NCBI RefSeq assembly: GCF_041596335.1
Contig: NZ_JBFHIT010000028.1
Location: 1 to 64,000 of the forward strand
From: Mangrovibacterium sp041596335
GTDB taxonomy: Bacteria > Bacteroidota > Bacteroidia > Bacteroidales > Prolixibacteraceae
DNA: 64,000 bases
Direction: 5' to 3'
Shown here: positions 56,135 to 63,301 of the stretch, in pieces
Layout: every line of letters begins with the position of its first letter
Numbering within the stretch: the stretch's first letter is position 1
Program-made: the position numbers and the translations under genes
Notes under the pieces: generated by a model
Told to the model about the DNA's origin: nothing
The model's input: the letters and a program-made list of their open reading frames with translations, nothing else
Database searches by the model: none

Positions 56135-57394
56135 TTATCGTTTACTTAAAACTTCTTTTTCGTATTGCTGAATCTCAGCAATGTAATCTGCTCCAACCGG
56201 AACTCCTTCCTGCAAACAGTAGTAATCCCAGATTGCAGCGAAAGGCATGGTTTTCAGCTCTTCCAATGTTGCAAGGCGCTCGAAATTCTGGCCCGCTTCT
56301 TCCATTTTAATCAACGATTTAGTTGGCTCCAACATAGCAATCAAGAATGCTTTTTGAGCGGCACGTGTACCAACAACGTAAGCACCGATACGATTAATGG
56401 AAGCATCGAAGAAATCTAACCCTACATTTACACGGCTCATGAAATTGTTGCGTACGATTTCAGAAGCAATCAATTGAACTTCTTCGTTCAGTGTTACTAC
56501 GTGGTCAGAGTCCCAACGAATCGGACGAGTTACGTGCAACAATACTTCGTCGACAAACTGAAGGCAAGAAGAAATTTTATCGCCAACAACCTCTGTTGGG
56601 TGGAAGTGACCATTATCCAAACAAATCATTTTGTTGTTCTTGATCGCATATCCGAGATAGTAGTCGTGAGAACCGACAGTCATTGACTCAGCACCAATAC
56701 CGAATACTTTACTCTCAACGGCATCTTTCATGTTCTCTTTAGGGTACTCCGTAGCAAAACCTTCGTCAAGAGATTTTGTTAATTGAGCACGCATTCCGTT
56801 ACGGTCAACAGGTGTATCTTTTGATCCATCTGGAATCCAGGTATTCAGTACACAAGGAGATCCGAGTTGCTTACCGATTTCGTTTGCGATTTCGCGAGAA
56901 CGCTTCAAGTGTTCTACCCAAAACTTGCGTACTTGTTCATCTTTTGATGATAGTGTAAAACCACTGTCGGCTTTAGGGTGAGAGAAGAACGAACCATTGA
57001 AATCCATGCCAATTCCCATTTTTTTACACCAGTCAATCCATCCCTGGAATTGCTTAACACTAATGGCGTCGCGATCGACTGCACCACCAGAAAAATCGCC
57101 ATATAGAGCATGTACGTTTACACGTTGCTTACCCGGCAACATTGACATAACTTTTTCCAGGTCAGCCGTAATCTCAGCCATACTGCGAGCCTTACCCGGG
57201 TAATTACCGGTAGCTTGAATACCTCCGGACAATTGACCATCAGGATTCTCAGTACCTGATACGTCGTCGGTTTGCCAGCAGTGCAAAGAAATGGCCAATT
57301 CGCCCATTTTTTTCAATGCTGCTTCTGTGTCAACTCCAATAGCCGCGTATTGTTCTTTCGCTATTTCGTAAGCTTTTTTGATTAATTCGCTCAT
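56135..57394 (-). CDS. rhaA: L-rhamnose isomerase
   Basis: Cytoplasmic, metal-dependent isomerase converting L-rhamnose to L-rhamnulose. 419 residues, the usual length. Family hallmarks are LAISLHCWQTDDVSG, TGNYPGKA, VNVHALYGD, GIGMDFNGSFFSHPKA, VLNTWIPDGSKDTP, CLDNGHFHPTEVVGDKISS and LHVTRPIRWDSDHVV, the last group carrying the metal-binding Glu/Asp/His. Start at MSELIKKAYEIAKEQY. 43 bp after rhaM. Confidence 0.97.
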   Translation of the reverse strand: MSELIKKAYEIAKEQYAAIGVDTEAALKKMGELAISLHCWQTDDVSGTENPDGQLSGGIQATGNYPGKARSMAEITADLEKVMSMLPGKQRVNVHALYGDFSGGAVDRDAISVKQFQGWIDWCKKMGIGMDFNGSFFSHPKADSGFTLSSKDEQVRKFWVEHLKRSREIANEIGKQLGSPCVLNTWIPDGSKDTPVDRNGMRAQLTKSLDEGFATEYPKENMKDAVESKVFGIGAESMTVGSHDYYLGYAIKNNKMICLDNGHFHPTEVVGDKISSCLQFVDEVLLHVTRPIRWDSDHVVTLNEEVQLIASEIVRNNFMSRVNVGLDFFDASINRIGAYVVGTRAAQKAFLIAMLEPTKSLIKMEEAGQNFERLATLEELKTMPFAAIWDYYCLQEGVPVGADYIAEIQQYEKEVLSKR

Positions 57395-57437
57395 AATAAA
57401 TAGTTTATTAAAATTATTATTGATATTAGTTTCTTAC

Positions 57438-57752
57438 TTATTCCATATAAAATACTTCGTCAAGAGCTACTGACACCGGAGAGTTGTCAGGGTTGGCTTT
57501 CATTACATCCTTCATGTAAGCCCACCATTTTTGAACGATTTCGGTCTTTCCGAGATCCTGAGAACCACCGTCCCCGCTCACTTTCTGAAAAGCGAACAAG
57601 ATGTTTGTTTCTTCATCTAAAAAGATAGAGTATTCGCTTACCCCGGCTTCTTTTAAAAGCTGTTTTAGCTCGGGCCAGATCTCATCATGACGTCTTTTGT
57701 ATTCTTCTTTTTGACCTTCATTGAGGTACATTTTAAAAGCTAATCGTTGCAT
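57438..57752 (-). CDS. rhaM: L-rhamnose mutarotase
   Basis: 104-residue cytoplasmic enzyme interconverting alpha and beta anomers of L-rhamnose so the isomerase is supplied. Recognisable by the dimeric alpha/beta-barrel fold and the family wording LNEGQKEEYKRRHDEIWPEL, VSEYSIFLDEETNILFAF and a WWAYMKDVMKANPDNSP end; the His at RRHDEIW and the paired Trp of WWAYM are the usual active-site residues. 10 bp after rhaT, 43 bp before rhaA. Confidence 0.96.
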   Translation of the reverse strand: MQRLAFKMYLNEGQKEEYKRRHDEIWPELKQLLKEAGVSEYSIFLDEETNILFAFQKVSGDGGSQDLGKTEIVQKWWAYMKDVMKANPDNSPVSVALDEVFYME

Positions 57753-57762
57753 AATAAATCGG

Positions 57763-58791
57763 TTAAAAATTGATTACAAATGTTGAGAAAATCAGAATAG
57801 CTAATCCAATAAGTAGTACAGTCCAGGTTTTAGCCCCTACTCCCTTCCATTCTTTCAGCACAATGCCCCATACATTACTAAAGGTTACGTTTAATGACAT
57901 GAGAATACTCCACGAGAATACCATAATAACACTCCCCTCTTCGAAAAAGCTTTTACCTACACCCAATCCGAAGAACTGAGAATACCATAAAACACCTGCC
58001 AACGCGCAAAATAGAATGTTATTGACAAGTACTTTTCCCGAAACATGGGTATAATCACTAAGCGTTTTATTTTTAACATTTTGATATAAGCAGTAGACAG
58101 CATTCGTTAGGAAACCACCAGCTGTAACCAGCAGTGTAGCAGGTAGTGTTACAAATAATGCAGCGGCTCCCATGCTTGTAGCGGCCTCAGCAATTGGTTG
58201 CCCGGCGGCAAGGCCCAAACTAAAGCAGGCACTCATTACTCCAGCGAGCAATGCAACCAACAAGCCCTTGCCTAGTGCAAAATCTTTAACGGCAGCTTTT
58301 CGTTCTTCTTCGGTCATGTTCTTTGCCCGTAAGCTACCGGCGTATCCAATAATAGCAATACCTGCGATGGCGATACTCACAGCAATTAGAAGAACCAAAC
58401 CTCTTCCCTCAAACAGGTCGGTACCTTCCATTAAGGCCGGGATAATAGTTCCAAAAGCAGAACAGGTACCTAATGAAATAGATTGACCTAGAGCAATTCC
58501 AAGATAACGCATGCTAAGGCCGAACGTAAGACCTCCAATTCCCCAAAGCACTCCATATCCCAGGGTTTTCCAGATTGCTCCGTCACCACTCAAAATAATT
58601 TCGAATAAAGAATGTCCTACGGGTACGGCGAGTAAAGCGCCCAACAGCGGAAAAACCAACCAGGCAAAAACACCCTGAGTAAGCCAAAAACTCTCCCACG
58701 ACCAGTTCTTTACTTTGTTAATGGGGACATAGGAACTTGATTGTCCCAAACTACCGATAGCAATAATTACCAGTCCGATTATAAAATTCAT
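57763..58791 (-). CDS. rhaT: L-rhamnose/H+ symporter
   Basis: Inner-membrane importer, first gene of the rha operon. From ATG 58791 (MNFIIGLVIIAIG) it has 342 residues and about ten hydrophobic helices, in the DMT-like RhaT fold. Supporting wording: NKVKNWSWESFWLTQGVFAWLVFP, GVLWGIGGLTFGLSMRYLGIALG, a SFGLAAGQP-like segment (FSLGLAAGQPIAEAA) and FSNVWGIVLKEWKG near the end. The longer frame starting at 58815 adds MFCQINKT ahead of the first helix and is less likely. RhaT takes up free rhamnose, matching release by GH78 in the periplasm. Confidence 0.94.
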   Translation of the reverse strand: MNFIIGLVIIAIGSLGQSSSYVPINKVKNWSWESFWLTQGVFAWLVFPLLGALLAVPVGHSLFEIILSGDGAIWKTLGYGVLWGIGGLTFGLSMRYLGIALGQSISLGTCSAFGTIIPALMEGTDLFEGRGLVLLIAVSIAIAGIAIIGYAGSLRAKNMTEEERKAAVKDFALGKGLLVALLAGVMSACFSLGLAAGQPIAEAATSMGAAALFVTLPATLLVTAGGFLTNAVYCLYQNVKNKTLSDYTHVSGKVLVNNILFCALAGVLWYSQFFGLGVGKSFFEEGSVIMVFSWSILMSLNVTFSNVWGIVLKEWKGVGAKTWTVLLIGLAILIFSTFVINF

Positions 58792-58827
58792 AGTTTTGTT
58801 GATTTGACAGAACATTAAGTTTTAGAT

Positions 58828-58866
58828 ATGTGTAGTGATACGAAAAACAAACTCTAAACTACACAT
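58828..58866. promoter_or_regulatory. Inverted repeat upstream of rhaT, candidate RhaR operator
   Basis: ATGTGTAGT (58828-58836) and ACTACACAT (58858-58866) are perfect 9-base inverted arms, centres 30 bp apart, starting 37 bp before the rhaT ATG. They lie in the ~230 bp spacer shared with the divergent AraC gene. A regulator site is more likely than a transcript hairpin given the 21-base loop, but both are possible. I could not fix a -33/-7 promoter with confidence. Confidence 0.5.
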
Positions 58867-59020
58867 CCATAAAACCAATGAGCATCGCGGTTAATAAATT
58901 AGTTATTAGTTCTCTGTAAAATTAGCACATCAAAAATAGAGCTGTTATTTTGCTCAAACAATACAAAAACTGGCAATTATTTTATACATTTTGGCACTAA
59001 TTTGAAAAAAGACGATTCGA

Positions 59021-59896
59021 ATGCAAAAAGACTACTTTAAATATTTAACCAACGGAGAAGAAGATATTGATTGGGGCCTGTATCTGAATGTAACCGGTAC
59101 CGCCAGGATATCCCCAAAAACAGTGTACCCCCCAATAGCACATCCATCAGGGTATTTTTTCAATTGGGAAACCGGTCGGGTTCTACAGGAATACCAGCTC
59201 AACTATATTACGGAAGGAACTGGAATATATGAAAATAGGCATGGCAGATTTCAGGTAAAACCCGGAAGTATTATGCTGGTTTTTCCAAACGAATGGCATC
59301 GTTACAGACCAATACGTACTTCTGGATGGACTGAAAATTACATTGGATTCAATGGCCGGATAGCTGACGAATTGTTGAAACATCAGGTTTTCTCGCCTAC
59401 TCAACCGGTAATTAATTGTGGTATTAAAGAAGAAATAATTGACACTTATTTAAAAATTTACGAGCTGGTTGAAAAAGAACGCCCGGGATTCCAACAAATC
59501 GCCTCGGGTATGGTGGTAAAACTACTTGGGTACATTGTTTCGTTCGAAAAGCGAAAAGGTTTCTCAGGAAAGCATATTGCCAAGGTAATCGAAGAGGTCC
59601 GTTTTTTAATGCGCCAAAATATTGAAATGGAGTTTAACATGGAAGAACTGGCACGTGAACACAATGTTGGCTACTCCTACTTCCGCAAAATGTTTAAAAA
59701 GTACACCGGAGTGTCACCGGCACAGTACCATCTTCAGTTACGAATTATCAGAGCCAAGGAATTATTGGTTTCCACTGAAAAGACAATTACAGAAATCGCC
59801 TTTCAGCTTGGATTCCAAAACGTCTATCATTTTAGTTTACTCTTTAAGAGAAAGGTTGGAAAAAGTCCTTCCAATTTCCGAAATGGACTGAATTAG
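59021..59896 (+). CDS. rhaR: AraC-family regulator of the rhamnose operon (RhaR-like)
   Basis: 291-residue AraC-type activator: N-terminal cupin-like sensing domain (about 20-150; NYITEGTGIYENRHGRFQV and PGSIMLVFPNEWHRYRP) and C-terminal double HTH (about 190-288; MEELAREHNVGYSYFRKMFKKY, then ITEIAFQLGFQNVYHFSLLFKR). It is divergent from rhaT, the arrangement of the rhamnose regulator in Bacteroides species. It should sense rhamnose or rhamnulose and switch on rhaT-M-A-B-fucO-aldolase, perhaps through the inverted repeat at 58828-58866. It is one-component and cytoplasmic, unlike the envelope-signal systems of the PULs. The symbol rests on context. Confidence 0.85.
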   Translation: MQKDYFKYLTNGEEDIDWGLYLNVTGTARISPKTVYPPIAHPSGYFFNWETGRVLQEYQLNYITEGTGIYENRHGRFQVKPGSIMLVFPNEWHRYRPIRTSGWTENYIGFNGRIADELLKHQVFSPTQPVINCGIKEEIIDTYLKIYELVEKERPGFQQIASGMVVKLLGYIVSFEKRKGFSGKHIAKVIEEVRFLMRQNIEMEFNMEELAREHNVGYSYFRKMFKKYTGVSPAQYHLQLRIIRAKELLVSTEKTITEIAFQLGFQNVYHFSLLFKRKVGKSPSNFRNGLN

Positions 59897-60047
59897 TGAG
59901 GGAACGGTTTTTAAGTTGCAGCTGTGTGCTTACACCCACTGTGTGCTGCGCACGAGACGAACGCGTAATTTGATTGTTGTAGTGTTCGCTTTTTTAGACT
60001 AATTTTCATCAGGATGTAGCATCGATTATTCCGTTAGTATACAAATA

Positions 60048-60102
60048 AATTCTGCTTAAAAACCCTTTAGATTGATATTATCCTCAGGTATTAAGCAGAA
60101 TT
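60048..60102. terminator. Long-loop inverted repeat between rhaR and the 60.1-63.2 kb cluster
   Basis: Eleven-base perfect arms AATTCTGCTTA (60048-60058) and TAAGCAGAATT (60092-60102) separated by 33 bases, in the convergent gap 59897-60123. It could end one or both transcripts, but the large loop makes it weaker than the other hairpins. The rest of the gap shows no gene. Confidence 0.4.
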
Positions 60103-60123
60103 ATTATAACCTATTATTAATGA

Positions 60124-60966
60124 TTATAGTGCAGATTTTACGGAGGTCGCCATTGGAGTTGTAGGCCTTCCTATTAATTTCGAAAGTTCGCGAGAGTCGT
60201 CGAATAAATCTCCCTTAGAGGCACTTACATCCCAACTTGCAATTGCATGTGCAAAAGAACTTGGGATATTAAAACTTTCAAGGATTTTGGCATATTCTTC
60301 TTCTTGCAAATTTCTATATGGCAAATCTTTACCCGTTTGATTTGATAGTTCAGCTGCTAGTTCACTAAGCGTATAAGCATTATCTCCGGCCAACTCAAAT
60401 ACTTTTCCTTTGTAATTATCACTTAACAAAACTACAGCGGCTGCTTCGGCATAATCAAATCTGGCTGCTGAAGCTATTCTGCCGGAACCCGCACTACCTA
60501 TAAAAGCGCCCCCTGCAATTGCTCCCTCAATAGAAGCCGTATAATTTTCAGTATACCAACCGTTTCTAAGTATGGTATAATCGATACCCGACTCTTTTAA
60601 AACTTTTTCTGTTTCCAGATGCTCTTCGGCAAGGTTCAATGTTGTATCGTCTGCATGCAATAAACTGGTATAAACGATCCATTTAACGCCTGCATTTTGA
60701 GCTGCCTGAATCACATTTTTGTGTTGCCTTGAACGCTGTCCAAGTTCATTTGCTGATATTAGTAAGAGTTTATCAATGCCTGCTAGCTGTGCAGGTAAAG
60801 CCTCTGGATTATTATAATCAAAGGCACGAACTTCAACTCCCAGTTCTTTTGCTTTTTCGGGTGTTCTAACTAACGCGACTATGTTTTCAGCTTGTTTTCT
60901 TTCCTTTAATTGTTCAACAACCAGTTTTCCCAACTGGCCTGTTGCTCCTGTTATTCCTATTTTCAT
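60124..60966 (-). CDS. NmrA/atypical SDR, quinone oxidoreductase-2-like NAD(P)-binding protein
   Basis: 280-residue cytoplasmic Rossmann protein. The N-terminus GITGATGQLGKLVVEQL (4-20) is the NmrA/YtfG (QorB) dinucleotide motif GxTGxxG. IVYTSLLHADDTTLNLAEEHLETE and YTILRNGWYTENY are typical of QorB-like atypical SDRs, which bind NADPH and reduce quinones or act as redox sensors. No YxxxK dehydrogenase pair is obvious, as usual for this subgroup. It follows the DODA gene by 23 bp in a YceI-DODA-SDR unit. It does not look linked to glycan use. Confidence 0.85.
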   Translation of the reverse strand: MKIGITGATGQLGKLVVEQLKERKQAENIVALVRTPEKAKELGVEVRAFDYNNPEALPAQLAGIDKLLLISANELGQRSRQHKNVIQAAQNAGVKWIVYTSLLHADDTTLNLAEEHLETEKVLKESGIDYTILRNGWYTENYTASIEGAIAGGAFIGSAGSGRIASAARFDYAEAAAVVLLSDNYKGKVFELAGDNAYTLSELAAELSNQTGKDLPYRNLQEEEYAKILESFNIPSSFAHAIASWDVSASKGDLFDDSRELSKLIGRPTTPMATSVKSAL

Positions 60967-60989
60967 TTTATTTAATTTTACGTATTATT

Positions 60990-61874
60990 TTATCCTATTT
61001 TTACCGACGTCATGGTTAATGAACCAGCTACAGGCTTATCATTAAAGATGGCGATTTCATCCTTTTTATCCTGCAAAGCCATACTGTAAAGTAAGGGCAG
61101 AAAATGTTCTGGAGTAGGAATCGATAATTCAAAGGCTTTACCTTGTTTTGAATAGTCTATTAAGGCTTGATAATTACCATCTAAAATAAATTGTTTCATT
61201 TTTTCATTGGCATCAATAGCCCAATCGTATCCAAAATTTTCATTCAATTTTTGCCAATTCACCATACGCAGATTATGTACAAGATTGCCACTACCCACTA
61301 TTAAAACACCTTTATTCCTTAATTCATATAACTGCCTGCCAAGTTCGAAATGTTGTTTGGGACTTTTGTAATAATCAAGACTCAACTGAATTACCGGAAT
61401 ATTTGCTTGCGGATACATATGCCTTATTACCGACCATGCTCCATGGTCTAAGCCCCACTTTTCATCCAACGATACATCGCTATTCGTTGACATTGTTTTA
61501 ATGTCTTTTGCCAATTGAGGTAATCCCGGAGCTGGATATTGGATTTCATATAACTCCTTTGGGAAACCTCCGAAATCATGAATTGTGCGTGGATTCTCCA
61601 TGGCCGTAACCTGGGTTCCTTTTGTTTCCCAATGTGCTGAGATTACAACTATCGCCTTGGGTATTTCAATTTCAGAAGATACTTTTCTAAACCCTTGTAC
61701 GAATTCATTTTCTTCAACAGCATTCATTGGACTACCATGCCCAAGAAAAAGAACTGGCATTTTAGGGGTATTTCCCCAATTTTCTATACTTGTATTTAGT
61801 GCATTTAGTTTCATAATTCCAAGTGTTGCTGGCAATGCCGTTATCATAGTTTTCAGAAATATCTTCCTGTTCAT
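60990..61874 (-). CDS. ygiD: DODA-type (LigB-like) extradiol dioxygenase, YgiD family
   Basis: 294 residues; the catalytic domain starts near 38. Metal ligands are H46 (FLGHGSPMNA), H81 (ISAHWET) and a conserved DHGAW at 143-147, with VGSGNLVHNLR supplying a later active-site His. The family cleaves catecholic rings such as DOPA and is annotated 4,5-DOPA dioxygenase in enterobacteria; the natural substrate in bacteria is often unknown. Residues 1-26 (MNRKIFLKTMITALPATLGI) look like a Tat/Sec-type leader, so this copy may be exported, unlike the cytoplasmic enterobacterial enzyme. 17 bp after yceI. Confidence 0.88.
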   Translation of the reverse strand: MNRKIFLKTMITALPATLGIMKLNALNTSIENWGNTPKMPVLFLGHGSPMNAVEENEFVQGFRKVSSEIEIPKAIVVISAHWETKGTQVTAMENPRTIHDFGGFPKELYEIQYPAPGLPQLAKDIKTMSTNSDVSLDEKWGLDHGAWSVIRHMYPQANIPVIQLSLDYYKSPKQHFELGRQLYELRNKGVLIVGSGNLVHNLRMVNWQKLNENFGYDWAIDANEKMKQFILDGNYQALIDYSKQGKAFELSIPTPEHFLPLLYSMALQDKKDEIAIFNDKPVAGSLTMTSVKIG

Positions 61875-61891
61875 TTTAACGCTTGTTCTGC

Positions 61892-62455
61892 TTATAGCGT
61901 AAGTTTGATGTCAAGGATAAATATGTCGTCAATGGCCTTGTCTCCCAGGTTATCGAAAAACGAGTTGGACCCATAACGAACATCAAATTTAGAACGGTCT
62001 ACTTTAAGCTGCGCAGAATACTTAGCACCTTCTTTAAACACATCGACAGTTATTTCTTCGGTTTTCCCTTTTATGGTAAGGTTGCCGGTTACACTAGCTT
62101 TACCATCCTTAAATTTGGTAGATTTTGCAACTTCGAACGAAGCTGTAGGAAATTTTTCAACGCCAAAGAAATCATCAGATTTTAAATGCCCAATCAGCTT
62201 TTGCTTGTAACCTTCATCTTCAAGGTCGGCATTAGTAATGCTTGTCATATCTATTACGACCTTAGCTCCAACGATTTCATCATTTCTAAAATCCAGAAAA
62301 GCACTTTTAATCTTTACGTCACCATTGTGCGCACCACCGATTTTTTTACCGGTCCATTCAACAGTTGATTTACTAATATTTACTTCACTTTTTTGAGCTG
62401 ACAAGCTGAGTGTTGCTGAAAAAAACAGAACTGCTAAAATTTTAATTGTTTTCAT
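61892..62455 (-). CDS. YceI-family periplasmic lipocalin-like protein
   Basis: 187 residues with a signal peptide (1-20, LFFSATLSLSAQ). The mature part is a YceI beta-barrel: VNISKSTVEWTGKKIGGAHNGDVKI, VVIDMTSITN, LIGHLKSDDFFGVEKFPTASFE and NLTIKGKTEEITV are all family wording, ending IFILDIKLTL. YceI proteins bind isoprenoid quinones or similar amphiphiles and are induced by stress or acid. Here it leads a short operon with the dioxygenase and the NmrA-like reductase, which fits a quinone/aromatic redox theme. Confidence 0.93.
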   Translation of the reverse strand: MKTIKILAVLFFSATLSLSAQKSEVNISKSTVEWTGKKIGGAHNGDVKIKSAFLDFRNDEIVGAKVVIDMTSITNADLEDEGYKQKLIGHLKSDDFFGVEKFPTASFEVAKSTKFKDGKASVTGNLTIKGKTEEITVDVFKEGAKYSAQLKVDRSKFDVRYGSNSFFDNLGDKAIDDIFILDIKLTL

Positions 62456-62583
62456 ACCGTAATATTTTTAATTGTTAATGTTTACGATACAAAAATACCT
62501 CAGGTGCTCGGTTAAAGTCCTTGACCTATGGTAAGAAATAAAATTGATGTATGTTAAGGGATACTGCTTATTACAGTGATGAA

Positions 62584-63159
62584 TTATTTATGTCGCCTAA
62601 TCCGGCTAAGGCTTTCGGGTGTAATACCAAGATATGAAGCTATATGAACGAGCGGTACTCGTTGGAATATTTCGGGGTTTTCTTTTAGCATCTCGTTATA
62701 TCTATCAATTGCAGTATCCCACATGGTTGAACTCAACCTGTTTAAAGCGTTTATATACGCTTTCTGAAAAAGTATTCGGAAGTACCTTTCAAGGTTTGGT
62801 ATTTCGATAAACAATTGCTCCAATCGGTCAACCGGAATTCTTAGCAAGTAAGAATTTTCTAATGCTTCAATATTGTATTTAGATTTTTGCCGGGTAAAGT
62901 AACTATCAATGTCGCCTATCCAATTATTATCCATTCTTATTTGGTAAACGTGCTCAATACCTTTGGCATCAATATAAAATGAGCGGAGACAACCTTTGGT
63001 AATAAAATACAAGTAATCACAAACTTGTCCTGACACTAAGAGGTCTTTCTTTTTTTGTATTGATACCGGCTCAAAGGCAGATATAATCGTAGCTTCGTCT
63101 TCCTTGGTTACATTTGACCATTTATTTATGTAATATAATAGTTTGTTGTCTTGCTGCAT
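62584..63159 (-). CDS. Crp/Fnr-family transcriptional regulator
   Basis: 191 residues: cyclic-nucleotide-binding beta-roll (about 25-115; KKKDLLVSGQVCDYLYFITKGCLRSFY) and a C-terminal helix-turn-helix (about 165-190; VPLVHIASYLGITPESLSRIRR). No Cys cluster for an FeS centre, so it is not an FNR. This is the common Bacteroidota Crp/Fnr type that often controls a neighbouring redox/stress operon. It is the first gene on the minus strand of the cluster, 128 bp upstream of yceI, and is the natural candidate to regulate it. Confidence 0.9.
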   Translation of the reverse strand: MQQDNKLLYYINKWSNVTKEDEATIISAFEPVSIQKKKDLLVSGQVCDYLYFITKGCLRSFYIDAKGIEHVYQIRMDNNWIGDIDSYFTRQKSKYNIEALENSYLLRIPVDRLEQLFIEIPNLERYFRILFQKAYINALNRLSSTMWDTAIDRYNEMLKENPEIFQRVPLVHIASYLGITPESLSRIRRHK

Positions 63160-63234
63160 TTACAACCACCTTATTGGTTCATTGTTACAAATTTAATTTA
63201 TTCAACGGTATTCTCACTCTCAGTTTATCTTACG

Positions 63235-63264
63235 CCTCCAAAGAATTGTAGGTGCGATTGGAGC
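63235..63264 (-). repeat. Degenerate terminal CRISPR repeat
   Basis: GGTGCGATTGG at 63251-63261 matches the core of the array repeat exactly, while the flanks have diverged. If it is a repeat in register (63235-63264), the gap to the first good repeat is 37 bp, within the 34-37 bp spacer range. Decayed repeats normally mark the end away from the leader. Confidence 0.6.
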
Positions 63265-63301
63265 TGTATCGGCAGGTAACGGCACATAGACTGTATCAAC
63301 T

